In this document: one piece after another, positions 53,863 to 64,000 of the stretch
How positions within the stretch are numbered: position 1 is the first letter of the stretch
Layout of the letters: the number at the start of each line of letters is the position of its first letter
NCBI GenBank assembly: GCA_022559845.1
Contig: CM040128.1
Location: 181,332,691-181,396,690, forward strand
Length of the DNA: 64,000 nt
Source: Amorphophallus konjac
Lineage: Eukaryota > Streptophyta > Magnoliopsida > Alismatales > Araceae
Direction: 5' to 3'
Made by a program: the position numbers and the translations under genes
The notes under the pieces: model-generated
What the model saw: the letters and a program-made list of their open reading frames with translations, nothing else
Told to the model about the DNA's origin: nothing
Database searches by the model: none

Positions 53863-56015
53863 AAACAGTGACAGTGAGTCACACACAAAATTGTCTCCCC
53901 CTTTGACATAATCGAAAAGGGAAGAACAATAAGAACATGAGTGCAACATGGCAGTAGGCATGCAAGTGACTTCTAGAGCAATAAACTCCCCCTGAAGGTA
54001 TGACTCCTCCTGAATTTTTTCTCCCCCTAAATAAATGCTCCCCCTTTGAGAAGGAATATGAACAGATAAACAAGGTAGAGAAGGTAGGAGGGTCACTTGA
54101 CAACAGCTGAATCATAGGTTCAGAAGGGAAGCATGATTATAAACAACTGTTAAAGTATAAGAATCAGCAACATGCAATTTTGACAAAAATTCAGGTTTAA
54201 CAGTGATAAATTTAGAGTAAAACATTTGACCCCTGAACAAGAGTTTATAGATTCCATTTATAGCAATGAATCTAGGGCACATGGTATTAATGGATAAGTC
54301 AGAAATAATACCCTTTTGTGAATAAACAAGGAAATTCAAGAGAGGCAACTTGCACTCATTGACTTTTGATTTTTCGAAGGGTTACAGTAGTTTGATTTTC
54401 ACTTTTGAATTCTTCAGAACCTGAACTAAGTAAATAGATCAGTGGCATTTATGCTGTTGACATTAGGTGTACACCTTGATCAGAGGCAGGTACCCCCAGT
54501 TACTAGGCATAAACTACTAGACCTATTTCAGATCAGAACCCACAAAGGATAGTCTTCACTTTTGACATTAAGGGTACACCTTGATTAGAGGCCAGTACCC
54601 TCAGTTACTTGGTGAGGACTCCCCCTATAGATTTGACCCTTTGAACAGAGATATTCTGAAGCACTTCATGACTATGAGTTCTCCTACTTCATTGGAGGAG
54701 ATCACAATTTCTCAGTGCAATTCAGCCATTGCTCTGTCACTATGTTCAGTTCATAGCATTTATAATCTTATTTACTACTGCCCTTATCTCTTTTAGAGTG
54801 ATTGTTTGAAAAATAGTACACACTCTTATTCACCTTTTCTAGAAATTTCCAGATCAACACATTAGGCATTACAGAAACTTTTTCTAATCTTACCATGAGA
54901 CAAAGATTAAGAGCTATAAAAGTTTTTCTTTTATCTCAGATTCTGAAGGTAGACATTTAACTCTCCAATTTATAAAGGTTAAACCTTTAGTTCCTTTCAA
55001 TTTGTAAGTGTGATTCTTATAAAAGAACAATTAAAATAATCACAACTCAATGTACTAAACCAGATATAGAACTATTGTTCAGTGAAGGTTAGGGAAATGA
55101 TAGCAATAGGCATTGAGTTCCAGGAGCATCTGATGTCAAAAGATATGAAAGAACTAAATGGGGACAATGAGAAGTAGCAAGGATTCAATGAATTGAACTA
55201 AACTCTCAGCTCCCCCTGACATCATGATGCAAGAGATATGCAATGCAGCACACTGTTCTATATGCAAACTATGCAACAATAAAATATGAGGTAATTATGT
55301 AATCAATTTAAGTTTATGCATCATAGTCATGAACATTTTTATCCTTTTTCAGATTTTTCAAAAATATGATGCAGTGCACTGTTCTACATGAAGACATGAC
55401 CCTTGGTACTAGGTGGAGAACCTGGTCTCAAAGACCATCTCACACATGGTAGAAACCTCCGGGCAGATTTCCCTGCCTTTTAGTAACTTACCATTTATAT
55501 ACCTAAGTGGTCATGCAAAGAAATACAGTGCAAAGCTGTCCTATATGCATTGAACAATTTCATTGACAGTCATGCAAATGATGTATGCATTCATTAGACA
55601 CATGCATTGACTGTATGTACTAACTGAACCATTCACAATCAGCAAGTTATGCATTTAATAACAAGCATGCAATGCATTGACACAAAACACATGCATCGAC
55701 TCTATACATTAAAGAACCGTTTAGCCTAGTGCAGAATGCAGTGCATCTAGCATCTCATTCATTTAGTGCAAACAACAGCATGAGAAGAGCATCAAATATA
55801 TTCAGAATTGAATTCAGTGAAGAGATCATCAAAATTTAGACAAGCAGATCAACATGAAATTCACATTTTTTTCATTCTCACAAATTCAGATGATGAATTT
55901 TAAAACAAAGTTCAGAACTGACCTGAGATGTAGAATCCTGGGGCTTCCTTTTTGAGTGCCTTGGCTAAATTACCCCTTTTCTTTCTCTCACCAAGGCACA
56001 CCTGCAACATATCAA
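53863..56015. other. B 3' internal region, no gene
   Basis: AT-rich, without recognisable protein. It contains polypurine tracts to 54050 and two copies of TACACCTTGATYAGAGGC followed by CAGTTACT (54471-54505 and 54576-54609). The same sector in A has one copy. Confidence 0.6.
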
Positions 56016-58035
56016 TCAATATGATCTTGCAGGGACCCAAGCTGCCTTGGGTCCTGTATGAGCCCTAACAGGTGTTCTGACTGGTCTCTTAACAGAATTA
56101 TCATCATAGCCCATCAACTTATAGCTGGACAAGGAATAGCCAAATTGACCAGACTTACCATGATAACTAACAGAATTTAAGTTCCTTTTATGCACCTGAT
56201 TGTAAGTATTAAATTCATGTGCATGAACGTCAAAATTTCTGTTGTGTGCATGGGCATTTTATTTTCTGAACTCTGCCACCCAGCACTCAGAGGCTTTGTG
56301 GCCAGGTTTTCCACAATTAAAACAAGAAAATTTCACAAATTGTTTTGCATGGAATTTGACAGCATGGGGGTTAATATGATTCTTCTGAACATGTCAACAG
56401 TCCTTGACTGTGTGGCCATATTTTTCACATTCAAAACATGAAGAATTCATTCTGTCAAGATTCTTATAGAATACATGTCTTTTTACAGGGATTATAGCAG
56501 TTTTGGAGTTAATTGTTCTTCCCTTAGCATGCCAACAATTTGCAGCAATATGGCCCAATTTGTTACAATGAAAGCAATGAAGTTTCTTTTTCAGATATGC
56601 ATGATTCCTATCATGAAGCTCTTTAGCATTCAAATCATCTTGCTTCTTTAATCTACAATCATGCATAAAGTGACCAATTCTGTGACAGTAAAAGTATTGA
56701 ATTCTCTTGTTTTGATCATGAGAAGGTTTCTTCGATTTAGAATTCCTAGCATGAATTCTATCTGATTTCAGTTCATCCTCTCTCATGACAAAGCAAACAT
56801 CCATCTCATGGCCAGATTTACCACAGTAGAAACATTTCACATTCTTTCTTTTAACATGAGACAGTTTGGCCTGAAAAATTTCAGCATACAAATTTTTATT
56901 CTGTTTTGTTTTCTTTTGTTTTTCTATCTGATTCGCAGGCAGACATGAAGGAGAAGCTGAAGTGCTAGCTAACTCAGAGCTACGCACAAAGGTTGTATAC
57001 ATTCTTTTTCTCTCTTCCTGTTTACTGCCTCCATCAGAGACTTTCTTCTTAGAAGCAGCCTTTGAATTTTCTTTGTTTTTAAATGACTCAGATAGAGAAT
57101 TGTTCAATTCAGTGATTTCATTTTTGAGAGAGGAAATGAGAGTTTCAGAATCTGTGATCTTTTCATTAAGACATTAATGGCTTTGTAGCTATCAATCTCT
57201 TCTATTAATGCAGTCATTCTCTCACGTTCATTTTCAATTGAACTTTTCCCTCTTTCAAGCATTAAGAGTCTCTCAGACATAGCAAAATTTAGCAACCTTA
57301 ATTCTTTATTTTCTTTTCTTATTTGTTCATTCTAAACTAGTTCATTAGTTAAGATTTGATCATTTCCTAATGAATTCAGCTTATCTTCTAGTTCAGAAAT
57401 CTTGGCAGTAAGTTCATCATTTTTATTTTCCAATAAAGAGATTTGTTCCTTACTCACATTCAGATTAGCTAAGCACATATCATGAGATGTTTTTAGTCTT
57501 TGACAGTTTTCACAGGAAACATTAGAGTTAATTTGTTCACATCTCTTTTTCAACCTTCTATTTTCAGATTTTAATTTCTTGGATACTTTGAACAGATCTT
57601 CATACATTACTATCAATTCATCAAAAGTGTATCCATCTGATTCGGAGCTTACCTGAGATGAGGTTTCCTCATCATCACTTCCCCGGTTGGCCATTAAGCA
57701 TATGGACTTTTCTCCTTCTTCATCAATGTCCGAGGTGTTCCCTTTGAGTTTCGATAGTTCTGGACAATCATCCTTCGTGTGGCCAGCCTTCCTGCATTTG
57801 TAGCAAACATTAGTGTCAGCAATCTTGGCAGGATTAGAATTATACCTTGTTTGCTTTTTGCCACCATCAAGCTTTCCTTCTCTTTTTCTCAGAAGTTTCC
57901 TGAAATCACTGATCACCATTCCAATGTGGTCTCCATCAATTTCAGACCGCGACAGGCTGATTTTCTCGCTTGATGATCCACTGTGGCTGGATCTATTTGC
58001 TTTGCTGGAGCCAGCCTTCAACACGTTTGGTTCCA
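56016..58035 (-). pseudogene. gag: Gag-type ORF of B with seven zinc knuckles
   Basis: The likely ATG is 58035 (MEPNVLKAG), about 170 bases after the primer site. The capsid domain is absent: a short Ser-rich start leads to VISDFRKLLRKREGK and the first knuckle CYKCRKAGHTKDDC. The acidic CLMANRGSDDEE segment and a coiled coil follow (to about 57110), broken by a TAG near 57332 and a frameshift near 57170. The C-terminus carries CFYCGKSGHEMDVC, YFYCHRIGHFMHDC, CFHCNKLGHIAANC, CFECEKYGHTVKDC, then after TGA (56394) CFNCGKPGHKASEC, then TAA at 56259-56261. An 80-codon tail follows with a decayed last knuckle, ending GPKAAWVP plus four residues at 56016. Tail length and stop position equal those of A. 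Confidence 0.83.
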
Positions 58036-58203
58036 TTACAAATAATCTGAAGACACAGAAAAACTGAAGCACCTAAACCAAATAAGCAAGACAAAGCACT
58101 AAGTCGGAGAATCAAAACAACGAACATAGAAAGCACACTCTGAAATGCACCAAACACTAGCAGGATCCTCTGCAGATTGTTAGATCTGATAGATCAGAGA
58201 CCT

Positions 58204-58215
58204 GCTCTGATACCA
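58204..58215 (-). other. Primer binding site of B
   Basis: GCTCTGATACCA, complement of TGGTATCAGAGC, two bases from the LTR at 58218. Confidence 0.93.
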
Positions 58216-58217
58216 AT

Positions 58218-61200
58218 TGTTGGGTTCGATACAAGTATTCAGAGGGGGCGTGAATGAATATGGCCTATAAAAACTTTCACCCATTTAAAATATTAGGCTC
58301 ACTAACTATTTAGAATGCTAACTAGACAGATTTATCAAATCCGGAAGACTAATTAGCAGATGCGGAATTAAACAAACAGACAGTGAGCACTCTAACAAGA
58401 CAAGTTAGACGAACTATAGCTCAATTTGAATTTTGATTACTTAACAGATTAAGACACTCTGAGAGAGCTAATCAACTTTTCTGCTCAACCAGAAAGCCAA
58501 CACTTAGTGCGCCACTAATCAATCATCTAATGGAAGCAAACCACAAATATATCAAACCACTGCACAATGGGTTTTTAGGTGGTTCGGTCCAGCAGACCTA
58601 CATCCACCCTACACTCAAACCGAGTATGGATTCCGCTGACTCACAGCTTGAACAGTTGGGCATCACAGCTTGCCATACATCCGCTGGGCAACACAGCTTG
58701 CTGTCCGAGGAATCCTCCTCGCCCCGCTGAGCAACACAGCTTGCTATCCAGTGGAATCCTCCACTACAAACCGCTGGGTAATACAGCTTAGCCGTCCAGA
58801 GGCAGCACCTCTGCAATCCGCTGACTAACAGCTTGAACAAAGATGTAAAATAGAAAACAGAAAATAGAACAAGATAGCAATCGGAAAGCTGTAAGCAATG
58901 AAGCACAATGTGGATCTTAAAGAGCTGGATGGCCTGGATTTGATCCACGGTCCATCAAGAACAGATCTCCCTTGATCTCACTCTCTTTCTTCACTCTCTC
59001 TCTCTTTCTCTTTCTTCTCTACTGCACTTCTCTTCTTCTCTCGATCTCTGTTCTCCTTTTCTCTCTTTCTCTTTTTCTTTTCTTCTGCTGGATCGTGGAA
59101 GCTCTCTCTTCTTTTTCCCTTTCTTCTCTCAGCTTCTGCTGGATCGAAGAGCTTTCTGCTCTGCTGTTACTCTTTCTGCCTCCAGGCTTCTTCTTCGATC
59201 GGTCTTCTATAGAGGATGAAGACTCGTATATATAGCAGCAGCAGGCACACTGGGCGCGTGTGGCTTCCACATTTCCTGCCCTAGAAATTCGGACCACGTG
59301 GCAGCATTCTGGTTCACGAGCCAGGCACCTCGGATCACGTGCCCTTCATTAGTACGCTCAGCAACTGGAGTTGAGGTGGCGTCAACACACTTGCTCCAAA
59401 GGGTTGACGCAGCCTTCAAAGACATTCGACCATCTGCTACGTTGACTCCATCAGCCTGTTGCGTTGATGCATCGGTGATCCAGTGATCAAGTCTTCAGCA
59501 GATGGGTGTGCTGCGTCGACGCTCTCAGCATGCTGCATTAACGCATTAGTGTTCCAGCATCTGAACTTAGATGGCTTCAGCCTTCTCACATTTCGTGTGG
59601 AGTGCGTTGACGCATTGTGCAACTGCGTCCACCCTCTGGTTACCTTGTCGATCCATCAACCTGCTGCGTCGACGCCACTTGATGAATGCATTGACGCACC
59701 AGAGTAATCCAGTAAGCTTCTTTCTTGATTGTTTGAACTACTGCGTCCACGCCACTTGATCAAGGCGTTGACGCATTGGTGTGTTCCAGCAGTTGAAATT
59801 GGATGTCTTCAGCCCTCTTGCGTTAAGGGGTTCATTAGCCTCTTCAGTCCCTGTCAGACAGATGAAACGAAGTCATCAGTTCTAAGTTTATGCATTGCAT
59901 TGTATAGACTTTGCTGTGAAGGCGAAAGCAATGTAAAGTATGCACAATGCAGTGTATAGACTTGATGAATACAAAGGCTTCATAAGCCTCAGATGAAGGC
60001 AGGCGCTGTGAAGACTTCATGATGATCGGATGAAGGCAAGCGATGTATAGACTTCATGAAAATCAGATGAACACATACGGTGTATAGACTTGATGTGTTC
60101 ACTGATGGATGTACACACTTGCCCATTGTACAGACTTTCATGCTTATATGCAATGTTGAGACTTCAGACTATAGGAACGTGAGAACAACCAATGTGTAGA
60201 CTCTTCAATCAACAGGTTTTGAAGCACAAAGGCAATGTACAGACTTTGCCTTAAAACGAATGTAAAGACTTAGAATCAAAGAGGCGTTATGTAGACTTTG
60301 AACCAGTGTACAGACTTGGAAGCTTGAGCCAATGAATAGACTTGAGACGCTTAAGGAGATGTACAGACTTCGAAGTTCCATTGTGGACGTATCGACTTGC
60401 CAAGCGAAAGGGCTGTACATACTTTGACTTCAACAGAGACGCTGCATGAGACGCTGAAGTCTGTATAGACTTTAACAGTGAAACCATGTACAGACTTCAA
60501 TAGTAAGACAATGACCAAGACGATGCAGACTCTATATAGACTTCAAGTCAATCATGCATAATGTAGTCTGATGTGTAGACTTTGAAACGTGAAAGCTACA
60601 GTGAAGGAGTGTACACACTTGACCAATTCAAAGGAGAGTCGAGTGTACAGACTTAATGCGTTGACGCTGTAACATGAGCCAGTGAAATGTGTTGACGCTG
60701 TACAGACTTTGCCTAAGACGCTGTACACACTTAGCCTAAGACAATGTATGAACTGACGTTGTATATACTTAGCCAATGCAATGCACTATGAATGTATGGA
60801 CTTACATGAGGTGCTCATTGTGTACACTTCAAGCCCAGTGTATAGACTCTCAGTCATGAACAAAGCGTGAAGCACACTAATGCAGGAATGTGTAGACTTG
60901 GAAGTCTATGTGCATGACAAAACAAATGTATAGACTCTGAAATGCAAGCGATGCAGTAATGCCTAGACATTGGGCTTTACCCTGCAGTGTATAGACTTTG
61001 CTACCCAAATCATGAACAGTGCAAGCCACAGTTCAATGTATGAACTTTGCAAGTGCACTGGCTGTACAGACTTCAAGACTAATGTATGAAGCAAAGCAAG
61101 AGCTCTTTCAAAACAATTCCAATGCGTCAACGCATTGAGTCCACTGCGTCGACGCACCAGTTGACATATTTTATCGACCAGCTCTGGGACAGACCAGTGA

Positions 61201-61493
61201 GTTGACGCAATGATCCCATGCGTCAACGCATCATGCAATACTCATGCAAACTCATGAATTCAATGCTGTATATCAGACACAGTCCTATGCAATCATATCA
61301 GCAGCCATATTCAAAACACAATATCATAATGCACTTACTGTTTTACAATCATCAAAACACAATAACATTGCTATCATCAAAATACAACATCAAATGCACT
61401 CAAATGCACTCACTGTCTTGCTATCATCAAAACCAAATAGCATTGCTATCATCAAAGCACCATAGCACATGCTTGTGCCTAAGGGGCACAACA
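58218..61493 (-). repeat. 5' LTR of B (3276 bp)
   Basis: It pairs with 50524-53836 and carries the same blocks and arrays; it ends at GGGGCACAACA before the CTGAA duplication. Confidence 0.94.
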
Positions 61494-61498
61494 CTGAA

Positions 61499-62284
61499 TT
61501 GGTTACGAGGTGGGCACATACTTGATTTATCATGAGATTATGTATGCACGGACTCAAGTTAACAAAGCAAATATATGCACAGACTTGTCGTGAATGCGGA
61601 GCTATAAATTGTACCGACTATGTATGTGCGGTATGCATGAACTGCACTGACTTATTATGCAAGTATGAGACCGTGCACAAACCTGAGAATGCAAGGTGGC
61701 AAGCGTGCACGGACCTTGGTGTGATGTGCACCGACTATGTACTAACTAGCATGAAAACGAGCACAATAATAAGAATATGCACCGACGTAGTGCTAGCCCA
61801 TAGCAAACATTGCATTGCACCAACCGCGAAGGCTCATGTGCATCGACTTAAGATGTGTGTGAGACGCACACATGCACCGACTCCAGGCCACCATGAGACG
61901 CAGAATAAGCAATGCACCGACCTAACACTCGCCAAGACTGCGTGCACAGAGAGTGGAATGCACAGACCTTAATGCCTATGAATGGTGACATGCACCGAGG
62001 TTGTTGAGCAGTCGAACTGACAAAAATTCACTAGCCTTAGATAAAACATAAGTGCACTGACTTAACTGATGCGTAGACATGTTTAAACCCAATGCAGCAA
62101 GCAAAATAGTGCACATAACAATGCACCAACCAAAAGCAGCAACTGAATGCTCATCAGTTAAATCATCATCAAGGCATACAGATCAAGCACTCAATCATAG
62201 ATTAATCATGCAATCTTATGTGGTGACACTAATGTTGCTATCATCAAAACATCACAGCATCATCAAGGCACAAGGGGCACAACA
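61499..62284 (-). repeat. 5' LTR of A, second part
   Basis: It continues the LTR interrupted at 50523 and matches 43290-44095. It ends GGGGCACAACA before the ACAAC duplication. Confidence 0.92.
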
Positions 62285-62461
62285 ACAACCACAGGTACGA
62301 AAGATCAGATTCGGTCAAATGCGGTAGGTAGCATTCAAAGTTGTGCGGATCTCTACTGCCAATATATTCCAAGTAAAAAGAAGTACACTAAGAGCTTCCA
62401 GACAGCAAAAAACAAAAAAGAAAAGGGGAATGAGGCCAATAAATACAAGGGCTAGCCGAGC

Positions 62462-63912
62462 CTAGTCTATGGAGATAGGGGAAGTTTGGGAAGTTCGTGG
62501 CCCACCTTGAAGCTCGGCAGCCCGAGGACCCTCAGCGATTGGTGATTCGCCCCCAATTCCTTCGGCGACGGTCGGCCCAGGCACTAACCCCACTCGTGTG
62601 GGAACTGCCTCGACCGTGTGCTCTCCCGAGGCTGCTGGAGTTGGTGATCTCCCATCCACAAAAGCGGAGGTATCCTCCCCCCCCTCCATTGCTCGACGTT
62701 GACGAAGGAGAATGCAAACTTTCCTCATCTGAGTTGTAGCGTTGCCCGGGGTCGAAGACAAGCCCGTCGCGGACCTGCGCCTATGCCAGCCTGACTAAAG
62801 CCTTGAGCGAAGCCCTTCCGCTGGCCCCGCCGATAGCCCGATTCATAATAAGCAAAGGCGGCCTACTGTAGCGCTTCTCGGTACTCTTTCGAGTCTCGAT
62901 ATCGTGCGGCCGCCTCTGCCCCAGCTCCTGCGGCCTTCACCTCAAGCTCGGCCACCCTCACTTCGGCTTCGGCCAATGCCGCCTCGGCCTCAGCCCGGGC
63001 CACTTCGGCCTATCCCTTGGCCTGCTCGGCCTCCTGGACCGTGCTCCCGAGCTCCTCCCGCTCGGCCGTCCACCGCCCTGAGCGAACCGTAAGAGCTTGA
63101 CACTCCTCTTCCAGGAGCTTGCTCTTCAGCTCAGCCGTATACCGGGCTTGAGCCAATTGCTCGCCCACTGACCAAGATTCCACCTGGCTCGCCCGATCCC
63201 GTGCCCGAAGTGAGGCCACCCCCCGCCGGAGAACCCCAAGCTCGGAGGTCAACTGCTCGATTCTTCGGTCGGACTCAGCGTGGGCCCAAGTCTAAGCCCT
63301 CTTTTCGCTCTCTATCCGCGTAAATAAATCAGTTATCTCAGCCCCTAGCTGGGACATGAACAACCCTCCCTCCATGACCCTTTCGAGAAGCATGGGAGGG
63401 GAGCAACGTTGAAATTCCTCATAAACAGACGGAGGAGCCAGAGCTCGGTAATGATTATATAGGGAGGCCTGGACGGTGAATCGCCCTTGCTACCGAGGAG
63501 AAGCCCTCCATGGAGGAGTCAATGCCAGGACATCCTCTCTAGATGTCCCCAAACTTGGGACTGTGCCACTCGACTTGGCCTGGATCCTCGCCTTGACTTC
63601 CTCCTCCTCACCACGCGCCCCAGCAACCTCGACCGGAATTTTAGAGCCAGCCTCTTCCACTTCCTCTCCTGTGGGCTCAGCAAAGGTCCTCTCAGCTACG
63701 GCGGGCACCTCTGTCTCAGCCCCCGGAGGGCTCGGACGATGGGCATCCCCCGCCGAGGACTCCGCGGTTGGGCACAGGGTCTTCGCCTTCTTCAGTCGCC
63801 TCTTCTCGACAGTCAGAGCCTTCATCAAGGACAGCATTAACCGCTCCCTAGGGTCTTTGCGCTTAGACCCCCGTCGCTCTGGGTCGTCCTCTAGAGCAAT
63901 CCGCTTGCCCTT
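62462..63912 (-). pseudogene. Antisense gene of Tat G2, C-terminal part
   Basis: Matches the G1 antisense gene (about 15958-17440). Reading leftwards from 63912 are LMKALTVEKRRLKKAKTL, an acidic region with GARGEEEEVKARIQ, the coiled coil (63252-63010: LAQARYTAELKSKLLEEE) and a Gly/Pro-rich end TVAEGIGGESPIAEGP stopping at 62462. Frames change between these blocks. The N-terminal domain lies beyond an insertion at 63913. Confidence 0.7.
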
Positions 63913-64000
63913 TGATTAGTGTCCATATTCTATGATAATTCATTACATATGCACCATTTTATGAGCATATAAATAGGTAATTATGCATGTCCCATCGTTA
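63913..64000. mobile_element. Start of another insertion (J), cut by window end
   Basis: Similarity to G1 (about 17440) stops at CCGCTTGCCCTT and is replaced by AT-rich TGATTAGTGTCC..., a TG start consistent with an LTR. Only 88 bases are visible. Confidence 0.4.

Larger units (their letters stand above)
50524..61493 (-). mobile_element. Gag-only Sirevirus B (reverse strand), nested in A
   Basis: 10,970 bp from TGTTGTGCCCC (reverse, 61493) to ...CCCAACA (50524). It has LTRs of 3313 and 3276 bp, a primer site, a gag-type ORF and a polypurine tract, but no enzyme genes. It is flanked by TTGAA (50519-50523) and CTGAA (61494-61498); the empty site in the other A LTR (about 43287) is CTGAA. LTR copies differ by a few percent. 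It has the same architecture as A but different LTRs. Confidence 0.93.
41913..62284 (-). mobile_element. Gag-only Sirevirus A (reverse strand), containing B
   Basis: On the reverse strand it runs from TGTTGTGCCCC at 62284 to ...CCCATCA at 41913, with LTRs 41913-44095 and 49147-50523 plus 61499-62284. It has a primer site, a gag-like ORF (46341-48952) and a polypurine tract, but no protease, RT, RNase H or integrase. Without B it would be about 9.4 kb. Conserved LTRs, primer site and PPT with gag only fit the non-autonomous TR-GAG type. Its right LTR was later hit by B. Confidence 0.92.
35068..63912 (+). mobile_element. Tat-lineage unit G2, internal region (split by A and B)
   Basis: 35068-41912 continues at 62285-63912. 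It holds the primer site, gag, protease, RT, RNase H, a second RNase H, integrase and the antisense gene. The second RNase H plus antisense gene define the Tat lineage. The 3' LTR lies beyond the window, past another insertion at 63913. Stops and frameshifts run throughout, so the copy is dead. Confidence 0.88.

Overview
This window is plant nuclear repeat DNA. I find no host gene, rRNA, tRNA or CRISPR array. Almost every base can be assigned to nested LTR retrotransposons. Three lineages are present and all point to an angiosperm with a large, repeat-rich genome: Sireviruses (Ty1/copia), a Tekay/Del chromovirus (Ty3/gypsy) and a Tat-lineage Ty3/gypsy element with a second, archaeal-type RNase H. 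Species cannot be named from this.

Layout. 1-7438: Sirevirus E (+), cut by the window edge, with intact gag and most of pol deleted. 7439-8516: 3' end of a chromovirus integrase. 8517-10810: non-coding, LTR-like, not resolved. 10811-12921: 3' end of Sirevirus F with one LTR. 12922-15284: reverse-strand LTR fragment I, distantly related to the LTR of D. 15285-18308 resuming at 30229-31559: Tat element G1 (antisense gene plus LTR1), split by the complete Tekay element D (18309-30228). 31560-35067: a second Tat 3' part (antisense gene start plus LTR2), split by Sirevirus solo LTR H (32410-34204). 35068-41912 resuming at 62285-63912: Tat unit G2 (PBS, gag, protease, RT, RNase H, integrase, antisense gene), split by Sirevirus A (41913-62284, - strand). 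A's right LTR is itself split by Sirevirus B (50524-61493, - strand). 63913-64000: start of another insertion. Target-site duplications of 5 bp support D, H, A and B. The insertion order is G, then D, H and A, then B.

Function. E, A and B keep LTRs, primer site, polypurine tract and a gag-type ORF but lack reverse transcriptase, so they can only move with enzymes supplied in trans. A and B are gag-only elements with an expanded array of CCHC zinc knuckles. D has gag, protease, RT/RNase H and integrase in order, and G2 has the Tat equivalent. Both are dead, and almost every premature stop is a C-to-T or G-to-A change, as expected from decay of methylated DNA.

The most interesting structure is non-coding. 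(1) Every LTR family here carries its own array of short palindromes or dyads. In D and I the two arms covary between copies. (2) In the four Sireviruses with an internal junction, an inverted repeat brackets the polypurine tract/LTR junction; in E it is 15 bp and perfect. (3) A and B share an in-frame TAA followed by an open tail of exactly 80 codons. (4) The Tat elements carry an antisense gene with its own TATA box at the same distance from the ATG in two copies.
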